This document shows, one piece after another, positions 1-6,502 of a stretch of DNA of 16,992 nucleotides. Source of the stretch: Deltaproteobacteria bacterium RBG_13_61_14 (GTDB lineage: Bacteria > RBG-13-61-14); the NCBI GenBank assembly GCA_001797815.1, contig MGQK01000073.1, forward strand, positions 969 through 17,960, given 5' to 3'. How positions within the stretch are numbered: the first letter of the stretch is position 1; every line of letters starts with the position of its first letter. Position numbers and translations under genes: made by a program. The notes under the pieces were generated by a model, which was given only the letters and a program-made list of their open reading frames with translations, was not told where the DNA came from and did no database searches.

Positions 1-138
1 GGTGTGCTCGTCCACCTTGAGCTCGTCAATCAGGTAACGTTTCTCGCTCTCGTCCGGATTAAAGAAGACCAGGACTTGCGATTCCCCGTCGGGACTCTCG
101 ACCATGCGACCATCGGTGATTTGATATTTCTTCAGCAT
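1..138 (-). CDS. corA: CorA-family magnesium/divalent cation transporter, N-terminal fragment
   Basis: Only the first 46 codons lie in the window; the gene runs off the left edge. The translation starts MLKKYQITDGRMVES and ends KRYLIDELKVDEHT. The opening (MLK.Y....GR.VE) and the LIDEL..DEHT segment match the start of the cytoplasmic domain of CorA-like Mg2+/Co2+ channels; the GMN pore motif would be beyond the edge. The ATG at 138 is preferred because it begins the recognisable domain; a purine-rich AAAGGA lies 11 bases upstream. A strong promoter and a hairpin leader precede it. Family assignment rests on a short stretch, so the ion specificity is open. Confidence 0.72.
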   Translation of the reverse strand, partial: MLKKYQITDGRMVESPDGESQVLVFFNPDESEKRYLIDELKVDEHT

Positions 139-193
139 CCGGAGGATGTTCCTTTTGCGCAAAAAGCGATCTCAAAGGTTCAGACATACCCTT

Positions 194-239
194 AAAAATA
201 GCCGCCGAGGATGGGGGAATTCTTTCCACTCTCCTCGGC
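194..239 (-). promoter_or_regulatory. Hairpin plus U-run in the corA leader (possible attenuator)
   Basis: Reading the minus strand, GCCGAGGA (239-232) pairs with TCCTCGGC (211-204). A small inner GGAA/TTCC stem lies inside, and TTTTT follows at 198-194. The structure begins within about ten bases of the predicted transcript start and ends some 55 bases before the start codon. It looks like a weak intrinsic terminator placed inside a leader, as in transcription attenuation. No M-box or other named riboswitch pattern was recognised. The U-run is short and separated from the stem by a few bases, so termination is uncertain. Confidence 0.35.
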
Positions 240-251
240 TCAGTCTCGGAT

Positions 252-279
252 ATTTTAGCACCTGCCGTCCGGCTGTCAA
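252..279 (-). promoter_or_regulatory. Sigma70-type promoter for the corA-like gene
   Basis: On the minus strand a perfect -35 TTGACA (279-274) is followed after 16 bases by TAAAAT (257-252), five of six matches to the -10 consensus. Transcription would start near 245 and leave a leader of about 107 bases before the ATG at 138. It is the best consensus promoter seen in the window. Confidence 0.6.
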
Positions 280-292
280 GCAAGTGACCGCG

Positions 293-431
293 CTTGCCCA
301 CCCCCATTTTTTAGCATCGCCGCGTATTTTCGGTCTGCGTAGGGGCGCAATTGATTGCGCCCACATCTCCGAAAGGGCGCGATAAATCGCGCCCCTACCC
401 CCGGATTCCCGGAAAAATGGGGGCGGGCAAG
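293..431. repeat. 139-bp MITE-like repeat, family A copy 1
   Basis: The ends are near-perfect inverted repeats: CTTGCCCACCCCCATTTTT on the left (from 293) and its near complement AAAAATGGGGGCGGGCAAG on the right (413-431). Inside are two palindromic modules facing each other, 339-362 (GTAGGGGCGCAAT, self-complementary arms) and 375-398 (ending GCGCCCCTAC). The same design recurs at 2473-2610 (reversed) and 8780-8925. No protein is encoded. The rest of the 139-585 gap holds promoters only. Confidence 0.8.
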
Positions 432-538
432 AGTGACCGCGGCAAAGCATCTAGCAACAACCCGCAAGCTCCCGCGGCCGGCCAGATCCAGCGGGATGAT
501 CTGTCCCTAGGCCATGACCATACTCCCGAGACTCGTCC

Positions 539-567
539 TTGCCACCACGGAAATTCTGGGATAGACT
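539..567 (+). promoter_or_regulatory. Possible sigma70 promoter for the TlpA-like gene
   Basis: TTGCCA (539-544) and TAGACT (562-567) are spaced by exactly 17 bases. Transcription would begin around 574, giving a very short leader that just contains the AAAGGG ribosome-binding site before the ATG at 586. The -10 box is only a four-of-six match. Confidence 0.3.
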
Positions 568-585
568 GCAAGCAAAGGGCAAGGA

Positions 586-1215
586 ATGGATAAAAAGATC
601 GCGTTAATCGGGTTCATCGTGATTGCCACCGTGGCCTTGATCTATCTCAGCCTGAGCGGCCCCAAAATGTTTTATCCCGAAGCGCTGCCGCCGGCGGACC
701 TCTCCACCAGCAGCGCCCGTCCTGAACTTCCGCCCGGTCATCCCGAAGTCCCGGGCGTCGCCGACACCGCCATCCAGGCGCCTGATTTCAAGGTGACGGA
801 CCTCCAGGGACGTTCCGTTTCCCTGCACGAGCTCCGGGGAAAAGCGGTGCTGATCAACTTCTGGTCCACCAGTTGCCCTCCCTGCATCATCGAAATGCCC
901 TCGCTGGCCAAGCTCAATCGCCTGATGGCCGGCCAGCCTTTCCAGATCCTGGCCGTCACCGCGGACTCCCGTAGAACCGTAGAGGCGTTTCTCAAAGAAA
1001 TTCCCCTGGACCTCCCCATCTACCTGGATACCAGCCACCAGGCCCATGACCAGTTCGGCGTTTACTTGTTCCCGGAGAGCTTCATCATTGCGCCCGACGG
1101 CAAGGTGGACAACCATGTGATCGGCGCCGCGGACTGGAGCCACTCCTCGGTCCTCGAATACTTCCAAAAACTGATCGCTGCCGCCGCTCCCCCAGCCCAG
1201 ACCACCACCCCTTAG
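586..1215 (+). CDS. Membrane-anchored TlpA/ResA-like thioredoxin-fold protein
   Basis: A 209-residue protein. Residues 5-24 form one hydrophobic segment after MDKK, an uncleaved anchor or signal peptide that would put the domain outside the cytoplasmic membrane. A Pro-rich linker (about 31-63) leads into a redoxin domain (APDFKVTDLQG from about 66). The active site is FWSTSCPPC with cysteines 97 and 100, and the FPES segment carries the likely cis-proline at 163. Both redox features of the TlpA/ResA family are therefore intact. Such proteins reduce disulfides, often for cytochrome c or copper-centre assembly, but no such genes are adjacent. AAAGGG six bases upstream supports the ATG at 586. 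The C-terminus is an Ala/Pro/Thr-rich tail. The gene stands alone, divergent from corA. Confidence 0.88.
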   Translation: MDKKIALIGFIVIATVALIYLSLSGPKMFYPEALPPADLSTSSARPELPPGHPEVPGVADTAIQAPDFKVTDLQGRSVSLHELRGKAVLINFWSTSCPPCIIEMPSLAKLNRLMAGQPFQILAVTADSRRTVEAFLKEIPLDLPIYLDTSHQAHDQFGVYLFPESFIIAPDGKVDNHVIGAADWSHSSVLEYFQKLIAAAAPPAQTTTP

Positions 1216-1287
1216 CAGGAAACCTCTTTCATTTCCTCCCTAAGAAAGCCGTTTAACTCTAATCGTGCGGTTGGAAAAAAGATTTTT

Positions 1288-1434
1288 TCACCACAAAGGC
1301 ACAAAGTCACGAAGAGTAAGCGGGTTGAGACCACGGGTTCCAGGCGCGAGCGAAAAACTTGGACCGGGAAGAAAATCCCCGCCGAATCGGTAAGAAATCA
1401 TTCTGACTTAGAGCCTTAGTGTCTTCGTGGTTAA
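1288..1434. repeat. Family B inverted repeat (CACAAAGGCACAAAG type), copy 1
   Basis: The left arm reads CACCACAAAGGCACAAAG and continues CACGAAG (from about 1289). The right arm (1407-1434), read in complement, is AACCACGAAGACACTAAGG. The two arms are related but diverged, and about 90 bases lie between them. The same motif pair occurs at 13036-13124. The repeat fills the convergent gap between the TlpA-like gene and the site-2 protease gene (1216-1456); no gene was seen there. Confidence 0.7.
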
Positions 1435-1456
1435 ATCCTAATTGCATTTTCCGGGT

Positions 1457-2434
1457 TTAACTTAGAGGGGATATCCAGTTCAGGCTGGTGCCGGGCGGTT
1501 CCACCAAGGTGAACGGCTGGGGCATGAAGCAGAGCAAAAAGACCAGAAGAGCGGCCAGGGCCAGGAGCCAGCGCAGGGCGTCCAGGCGGACCTCCGGGTG
1601 TTCCGGGGGCGGATGTTGGATCCCGCGCCGGCCCATGAGAATGAGCACGAAGAGCGCGAACACGCCCCAGCCCGGCCAAAACCTGGAAAGGACGATAAGC
1701 AGGGCAAGGGTCAGCCACGAGAGCCAGAGGGTGCGCCGGCCGAAGACGGCATAGGCGATATGGCCGCCATCCAACTGGCCGATGGGGAGCAGGTTGATCA
1801 TGGTCACAAAGAAACCCACCCAGGCGGCGTCCAGGATCGGGCTGATGATGATCATCTTCGCCGGCACCGGGCCCAGCCAGAAGGAGAAGGCAAGGGCTTC
1901 AAGCGCGTTGGGGTTGAACAAGACTTGTCCGACCGCGGCTTCCATCGGCGCTACCTGGGCGTGCTGGATGCCCACGTAGAGCGCGAACAAGCTGACCACA
2001 AACCCGCACAGCGGCCCGGCCGCGCCGATGTCCACCAAGGCCCGCCGGTCGCGGATCCGGCCCCGCATGAAGATGAGCGCGCCGAAGGTGCCGACCAGGT
2101 TGGGCGCCGGGATGAAGTAAGGCAAGCTCGCTTGCACCCGGTGATGGCGGGAGAGCAGGAAATGACCCATCTCGTGGCTGCCGAGGATCACGATCAAGGT
2201 GATGGAGAAGGGCAGCCCGTCCAGCAGCCACTCCGGGTGAAAGTGCAGGCGGAACAGGAATTCGCGCAGGTTGGGCAGGAAGTGCGCCATGTAGGTGCCG
2301 GCCAAAAGCGTGGTGCCGGCGGTGGTGATGAGGAGAACTAGGTTGATCCAGGGAAAGCGCCGGCGCGGGGCCGGCGGCGGGAAGATGACCGGCGGGTATT
2401 CCAACCGATAGCCGTAATCCGAAGGACTGCTCAT
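1457..2434 (-). CDS. Site-2 protease family (M50) intramembrane zinc metalloprotease
   Basis: 325 residues, multi-spanning. A short polar Pro-rich N-terminus (PPVIFPPPAPRRR) precedes hydrophobic segments at roughly 29-53 and 73-95. The zinc motif HEMGH is at 87-91, followed by FIPAPNLVGTFGALI. The second catalytic motif NLLPIGQLDGGH is at about 214-225 with Asp222 as the third zinc ligand. Further membrane helices follow to the C-terminus. The order and spacing fit the EGY-like/compact S2P group, and no PDZ domain is visible. Such proteases cleave transmembrane substrates, often anti-sigma factors, but none is adjacent. It lies downstream of the dehydratase operon on the same strand, separated by a repeat, so it is probably its own unit. 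No strong ribosome-binding site was found (AAGGG lies almost against the ATG). Confidence 0.93.
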   Translation of the reverse strand: MSSPSDYGYRLEYPPVIFPPPAPRRRFPWINLVLLITTAGTTLLAGTYMAHFLPNLREFLFRLHFHPEWLLDGLPFSITLIVILGSHEMGHFLLSRHHRVQASLPYFIPAPNLVGTFGALIFMRGRIRDRRALVDIGAAGPLCGFVVSLFALYVGIQHAQVAPMEAAVGQVLFNPNALEALAFSFWLGPVPAKMIIISPILDAAWVGFFVTMINLLPIGQLDGGHIAYAVFGRRTLWLSWLTLALLIVLSRFWPGWGVFALFVLILMGRRGIQHPPPEHPEVRLDALRWLLALAALLVFLLCFMPQPFTLVEPPGTSLNWISPLS

Positions 2435-2472
2435 GCCCTTAAAATAACACGGCTGCTCTTGACCGGCAACCG

Positions 2473-2610
2473 CTTGCCACCTTCATTTTTCCGGGAGCCG
2501 GGGTAGGGGCGCGATTTATCGCGCCCTTGCAGGAACTGGGCGCAATGAATTGCGCCCCTACGCAGTCCGAAAATATGATGTGGTGCAGCCCCAAAACGGG
2601 GGTGCCCAAG
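2473..2610. repeat. MITE-like repeat, family A copy 2 (reversed)
   Basis: A 138-bp element bounded by CTTGCCACCTTCATTTTT on the left and, in complement, CTTGGGCACCCCCGTTTT on the right. Internal modules are 2503-2526 (GTAGGGGCGCGAT, arms self-complementary) and 2538-2561 (ending GCGCCCCTAC). The order of the two modules is the reverse complement of that in the copy at 293-431. It occupies most of the gap 2435-2655 after the end of the dehydratase operon, where its hairpins may also stop transcription. Confidence 0.78.
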
Positions 2611-2655
2611 CCGGCAACCGGCGGTTTTTAACAAGGCCTGTCGGATCAAGCGGTC

Positions 2656-3261
2656 TCAGACCTGATGGGGCGGGCCGGCTTTTCGCAAACCTTGGCCCAT
2701 GGCTTCCAGCGCGGCCAGGATATCCAGGCGCGGAGCGATCCGCTTCTTGATGAATCCCATCAAATAGCCGGCTCCGTAAGCCAGGGCGCTTATGATCTGG
2801 TTCATGATTCCCTCCACGGGTTGATCGGCATGCAAGGGCGGATATTCGCCGGCCTCGATCAAGTCGGCGCGGCCGATGGATTCGAGGTAACTGGGATAAA
2901 TGTAGGGCACCACGTAAAAGAGCGGCACGGCTTTCATCAACAGGGCGATGGAGCCGCGGGCCAGGAGCTTCTTCTCGTTGATGCCTTTGGCCACCGGCAA
3001 GAGGCCGAGCAGGACGCGCTGGAAATCCTCGGACCGGCCGGCCATGCCCACGGTCCCCGCCGCGGTCGAGTCCGTGCGGATGACCAGTGGGGTGCAGGTG
3101 AGGTCTATCTCCGCGGCCAGGGGAGGATCTTTCAACTCCAGCTTGAGCAGCAGCGGCGTGCCTTCGGTGATCTCCCGGATGATCGGATCCAGCCGGGGCA
3201 GCCGGCGCAGGAACCCGCCGATGACCAGGTCCAGCTCTTGGCTATTCGCCAACCCGGCCAT
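2656..3261 (-). CDS. SCP2-like lipid-binding domain protein, last gene of the dehydratase operon
   Basis: 201 residues from the ATG at 3261. That start has GGAGCGGAG just upstream and overlaps the end of the preceding gene by 20 bases; an in-frame upstream start would lie wholly inside that gene. Residues about 36-106 have the alternating pattern of sterol-carrier-protein-2 folds: LLLKLELKDPP, then a strand-rich stretch, then AGRSEDFQRVLLGLLP and a GxI-type ending (ARGSIALL). The C-terminal 90 residues are helical and not recognised. SCP2 domains bind long-chain acyl-CoAs or sterols in a hydrophobic cavity. Position in the operon suggests it presents or holds a hydrophobic substrate for the dehydratase-type enzyme. 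The fold call comes from pattern reading only and the function is inference. Confidence 0.5.
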   Translation of the reverse strand: MAGLANSQELDLVIGGFLRRLPRLDPIIREITEGTPLLLKLELKDPPLAAEIDLTCTPLVIRTDSTAAGTVGMAGRSEDFQRVLLGLLPVAKGINEKKLLARGSIALLMKAVPLFYVVPYIYPSYLESIGRADLIEAGEYPPLHADQPVEGIMNQIISALAYGAGYLMGFIKKRIAPRLDILAALEAMGQGLRKAGPPHQV

Positions 3262-4576
3262 GCTCCGCTCCCGGTTTCGCCCGCCCTTTGCGGGGCAGGA
3301 CCATTTCTTCCACAAAGCGCTTCAACTCGAACTGGAGTTCCTTGTAGGTCAAAATGCGCGGGTCAAACATGTCGAACTCGAACACCAGGAGCGGGATGTC
3401 CGCCTTCTTGCACGCCTCCTTGAACAACCCGATCCCGCCCCAGGAATGCTTGCAGGCAATGTGCCCGGCCAGGATCCCGCAGTCGGCCTGGAAGCGCTCG
3501 TGCAAAACCATAAAGTCTTCGATGTAGCGTTTCATGGTTCCCCGGAACTGACGCGACATCGGGTGGCAGTTCACCATCCGCCGCGCCAGGCCGAAAAGCA
3601 TGGCTTCTTCGCTGGAGGTGTCAATCCAGGCTTCGGACGCATAATAGCCGAAGATGTCCATGGGGATGACCAGACCCAGCTCGGCTTCCATCCAATCGTA
3701 GATCTGGATGTCCCACCAGACCGGGTCCTGATACCAGATCGCCCGCGCCTTTTCCTGGAAATAACGCACGCCCGTTTCCACCTTGCGCCGGGCGTCCTCG
3801 GCCAAGGCCCGCGCGATCTCCAGCCCCCAGCGTGAGCCGCTGAACCCGATCATCAGCACCATGGTGAACGCGGCCACCTTGGAGGGCTGCATGGTCGGAG
3901 CGCGGCTTCTCCATTCCATCCAGTCCCAGAGGTATTGGCTGGTGCGGTTGGTGGTCTCGCAGACTTTCCGGAGCCGATCCCATTCCAGGCGCCGGCCGGT
4001 ATGCTTTTCCAGAAAGGGGATCAGCTCCCGCAACTGGCCGGCCACTTGCCGGAAGGTGCGCTCGTCGTCGTAGGGCGGCACGTCAATCACAAAGAGCGGC
4101 ACGCGGTTGCGCTGCTCGGCCATGGCCTGGACCACCGCCACCTGCGAGTCGCACGGAGTGTTGATGCCCACCAGGCAGGCCGGCTCCGGGTATAGGCCCC
4201 GGAGCAGCGCCCCGATCCCGGCCTTGTCCGCGGAGCAACAATCCGCGGAATAGCCCTTGGACTCGGCCAGGTCAATGAACGCTTCGGTGTCGGCCTGGTC
4301 GCCCACGATGCTGGAGAGCGCGGCCAGCTCCGACACGCAAAACGGGACGACGCCCAGCGCCCAGATCAGCTCGGGATTAAAACCCAGGTTATACCAGACC
4401 GCCGGCTGGCCGGCGTCGCTCTTCGAGAACTTGTCCAGCAGGAAACCCCGCAAGTTGCTGAGCATCCCGCTCAAGCCCCGGCCCTCCGGGTCCGCGGCAA
4501 ACAGTGAATCCATCCGGGTCAGGGTGGCCCACACGGTCTCCCATTCGCGCGCCCGCTCTCGACCCAGAATCGGCAT
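3242..4576 (-). CDS. 2-hydroxyacyl-CoA dehydratase / benzoyl-CoA reductase family subunit (HgdB-like)
   Basis: 444 residues from the ATG at 4576, which shares one base with the stop of the upstream gene (TGATG); GGAGG lies about ten bases before it. A TTG one codon earlier is possible but less likely. Family hallmarks include GFNPELIWALGVVPFC (Cys80), SADCCSADKAGIGALL (Cys113/114) and GILAGHIACKHSWGGIGL (Cys375), then LVFEFDMFDPRI near the C-terminus. Three conserved cysteines of this type hold the [4Fe-4S] cluster that receives an electron from the ATP-driven activator. The enzyme acts in the cytoplasm on a CoA thioester. It pairs with the product of the gene directly upstream, so the two should form a heterodimer. 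The substrate cannot be assigned from sequence. Confidence 0.88.
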   Translation of the reverse strand: MPILGRERAREWETVWATLTRMDSLFAADPEGRGLSGMLSNLRGFLLDKFSKSDAGQPAVWYNLGFNPELIWALGVVPFCVSELAALSSIVGDQADTEAFIDLAESKGYSADCCSADKAGIGALLRGLYPEPACLVGINTPCDSQVAVVQAMAEQRNRVPLFVIDVPPYDDERTFRQVAGQLRELIPFLEKHTGRRLEWDRLRKVCETTNRTSQYLWDWMEWRSRAPTMQPSKVAAFTMVLMIGFSGSRWGLEIARALAEDARRKVETGVRYFQEKARAIWYQDPVWWDIQIYDWMEAELGLVIPMDIFGYYASEAWIDTSSEEAMLFGLARRMVNCHPMSRQFRGTMKRYIEDFMVLHERFQADCGILAGHIACKHSWGGIGLFKEACKKADIPLLVFEFDMFDPRILTYKELQFELKRFVEEMVLPRKGRAKPGAEHGRVGE

Positions 4577-5721
4577 CAATCATTCCTCCGGGTTTCCAGC
4601 CTCTCGATAAAGGCCTGCACCCGCGTCTTGACCTGACCGGTGGACACCGTCCCGTATTCGCGCTCCAGGACCAGCATGGGCAGGGGATGGGTCTCAAAGC
4701 GATGGCGCAGGTTGTGCACCTCGTTCGCCCAGATCTGGCAGAACTTGATGCGGGTGAAGATGATGCCGTCCGCCCTGCTGGCCTGATACAAGTCGAGCAG
4801 CGCCTGCCACCGTTGAGGAAACTCGTCCATCATCCGGGCGCAGGGGATCTGGTGGAGGTAAGCGCGGGCCAGGGAGGAAAGCGGATCTTTCCCGATCTCG
4901 ACCACCCGGCCCAGGCCGCGGCTGCCGAAGCAAAGCAAGTCGCCGACCACCTGGGCCCCCTGGCTCTCGATGGTGCGAACGAACCTCGGGTCATCCAGCT
5001 CGCCGCCGATCAGCAGCACCCGGCCGCGAATGCCGGCGATGGGATCCAGGGTTTCGGCCTCGGCGATCAAGGCATCCGCCAACTCGACAAACCGCTCCGG
5101 CGGCAGAGACCGCGCGGCCACCAGGGCGGTGAAGACATCGGCGCCCGCAAGCCTGGGCGCGGGACCCTGGCGCAGATCATCGAGCTTTTGCACCCGCTCC
5201 CGCACCCGGTTCATCCGGGTAATGGCCTGATTCAGCGCTTCCCCGCCGACCCGAACCTGGAAGTGGTCTTCCAGCGACGCCTTCAGCCGCGAAAGTTCCT
5301 CGAGATACCAGGGGAAAAGGCCGGCGCGCAGGCTATGGGGCACCGAAATATAGCCGTGATAAGCCAGGTCGCTCTTCGCGACCAGGACATCGTTGCCGCG
5401 GCGGATGTGGTCGCAGGTATTGACCGAGATCTGGCCCGCGAGAAAATCATAAGCGCCGTCGAGCACGGCCGCGGCAATGTGCCGGACCAAGGAGCAGGTC
5501 AGATGGGAAAGGTAAGCATCGCCGCTGGAAGAATCTTCCTGCCCAAGGCCGCGCAGCCGGACCGGAGACAACCCCGCGGCCAGCAGCAGCTCCACCGGCA
5601 CGTAAGAGCAAAAGTAGCCCACCGCCGGCCGGCCGGCGCGCAGTGCATCCTCCGGCTTCGCGGCCTCCACCGCGGCGCGAAGCGCACGCAGCGCGTCCGA
5701 GCTTTCAGCGGACTTTCCCAA
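4576..5721 (-). CDS. 2-hydroxyacyl-CoA dehydratase / benzoyl-CoA reductase family subunit (BcrC/HgdA-like)
   Basis: 381 residues. It begins at a TTG (5721), because AAGGAG (5733-5728) sits six bases upstream and no ATG fits. Conserved features are VGYFCSYVPVELLLAAGLSPVRL at the start of the fold (Cys38), HLTCSLVR (Cys76), ISVNTCDHIRR (Cys103), RIKFCQIWANEV (Cys328), and the diagnostic C-terminal LEREYGT..TGQVKTRVQAFIE. Cys76, Cys103 and Cys328 are the likely cluster ligands. It overlaps the preceding CdhC-like gene by 17 bases and the next subunit gene by one base, so translation is coupled. It and the HgdB-like protein form the probable substrate-reducing or dehydrating component. Dehydratase and ring reductase cannot be told apart by eye. 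Confidence 0.88.
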   Translation of the reverse strand: MGKSAESSDALRALRAAVEAAKPEDALRAGRPAVGYFCSYVPVELLLAAGLSPVRLRGLGQEDSSSGDAYLSHLTCSLVRHIAAAVLDGAYDFLAGQISVNTCDHIRRGNDVLVAKSDLAYHGYISVPHSLRAGLFPWYLEELSRLKASLEDHFQVRVGGEALNQAITRMNRVRERVQKLDDLRQGPAPRLAGADVFTALVAARSLPPERFVELADALIAEAETLDPIAGIRGRVLLIGGELDDPRFVRTIESQGAQVVGDLLCFGSRGLGRVVEIGKDPLSSLARAYLHQIPCARMMDEFPQRWQALLDLYQASRADGIIFTRIKFCQIWANEVHNLRHRFETHPLPMLVLEREYGTVSTGQVKTRVQAFIERLETRRND

Positions 5722-6502
5722 GGGGGTCTCCTTGACCTGACCGGGTCCGGCGGCGGATGACCGTCACCTCCCGGATCTGATCGCACACCGGCTTTTCCTC
5801 GCAGGACTCGCAGTTCAATTCCTCGCACTCATAGTCGCCCGCTCCGCCCAGCGAGATCTTCCGGTGCCGGCCGGAGTAGATCCCGGCCTCCGCGGCCAGG
5901 GCGGAAAATTTTTCTACCTCCGCGCGGTCCGAGGTGATGAAAATGCTCTCCACCGCTAGAATCCCGCGGACTTCCCGCCGAAAAGCCTCGGCCAAGGCCG
6001 TGCCCAGGAGCGCAAAGTCCAAACCCGCGGCAATCGCCTGATGACTACCCCGCAGCCACAGCCGGCCCGGCACCACGCGCGCCATCACGCCCGGCAGCCG
6101 GCGAGTCAAAAACTGGATGGCTTCCAGACGAAAAAGATCCAGTCCGGGGGCCCGGGCGATCCCCAGCAGGATGATCTGGGCGTAATCGCGCTCTGCTCCG
6201 AGGCAGGCGGCCAGGTCCGGCCCGAGCAGGGTGACCCGGCCGTCTCGAATCATTTCCGGCTCCGCCGTCCAGATCACCGCATGCGCGGAAGCGCGAGCGG
6301 GCGGACCCAACTCGACCGCGGTATCCGCCGCCAGCAAAATTTTGTTCGCCGGCTCCGATCCCGCGTCGAAGCTCCGGCGATATTCCAGGAGCCGCAAAGG
6401 ATCGCCGGCGCTTTCGGTCCCGCATCGCGCTTCGGCCAAAAGCTTTCGGGCCCGGGTCACCAGGGCCTGCATGTCCGGTTCTGCGGTTTCAGGGCTGGTC
6501 AT
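5705..6502 (-). CDS. Short acetyl-CoA synthase beta (CdhC/AcsB)-like protein in a dehydratase operon
   Basis: 265 residues from the ATG at 6502, which overlaps the activator stop by four bases (ATGA). I recognise the pattern of the acetyl-CoA synthase/CdhC catalytic region: VTLLGPDLAA, then ILLGIARAPG (for GIIVEVAGR-type segments), then LWLRGSHQAIAAGLDFALLG (for RISKEAF..GL.LKHLG), then VESIFITSDRAEVEK. A cysteine cluster follows at 226, 231, 234 and 240 (YECEELNCESC...VC). In acetyl-CoA synthase the equivalent region carries the A-cluster [4Fe-4S] ligands. The protein is far shorter than AcsB and has no CGC nickel site, so acetyl-CoA synthesis is unlikely. It probably binds an Fe-S cluster and either passes electrons or assists the dehydratase. 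Homology is by pattern memory; the role is inference. Confidence 0.55.
   Translation of the reverse strand: MTSPETAEPDMQALVTRARKLLAEARCGTESAGDPLRLLEYRRSFDAGSEPANKILLAADTAVELGPPARASAHAVIWTAEPEMIRDGRVTLLGPDLAACLGAERDYAQIILLGIARAPGLDLFRLEAIQFLTRRLPGVMARVVPGRLWLRGSHQAIAAGLDFALLGTALAEAFRREVRGILAVESIFITSDRAEVEKFSALAAEAGIYSGRHRKISLGGAGDYECEELNCESCEEKPVCDQIREVTVIRRRTRSGQGDPLGKVR
5728..5733 (-). promoter_or_regulatory. Ribosome-binding site deciding a TTG start
   Basis: AAGGAG on the minus strand (5733-5728), six bases before the TTG at 5721. It lies inside the end of the CdhC-like gene and is what fixes the unusual start of the BcrC/HgdA-like subunit. Confidence 0.6.

Noticed and set aside
59-187. 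A possible leader peptide starting at the ATG at 187 (minus strand) in front of corA
   Set aside because: It would run far into corA in another frame, has no repeated regulatory codons and no clear ribosome-binding site.
4504-5760. A 418-codon plus-strand open frame
   Set aside because: It is the complement of the BcrC/HgdA-like gene, which has clear family motifs and a good ribosome-binding site; the plus frame shows low-complexity composition and no domain.
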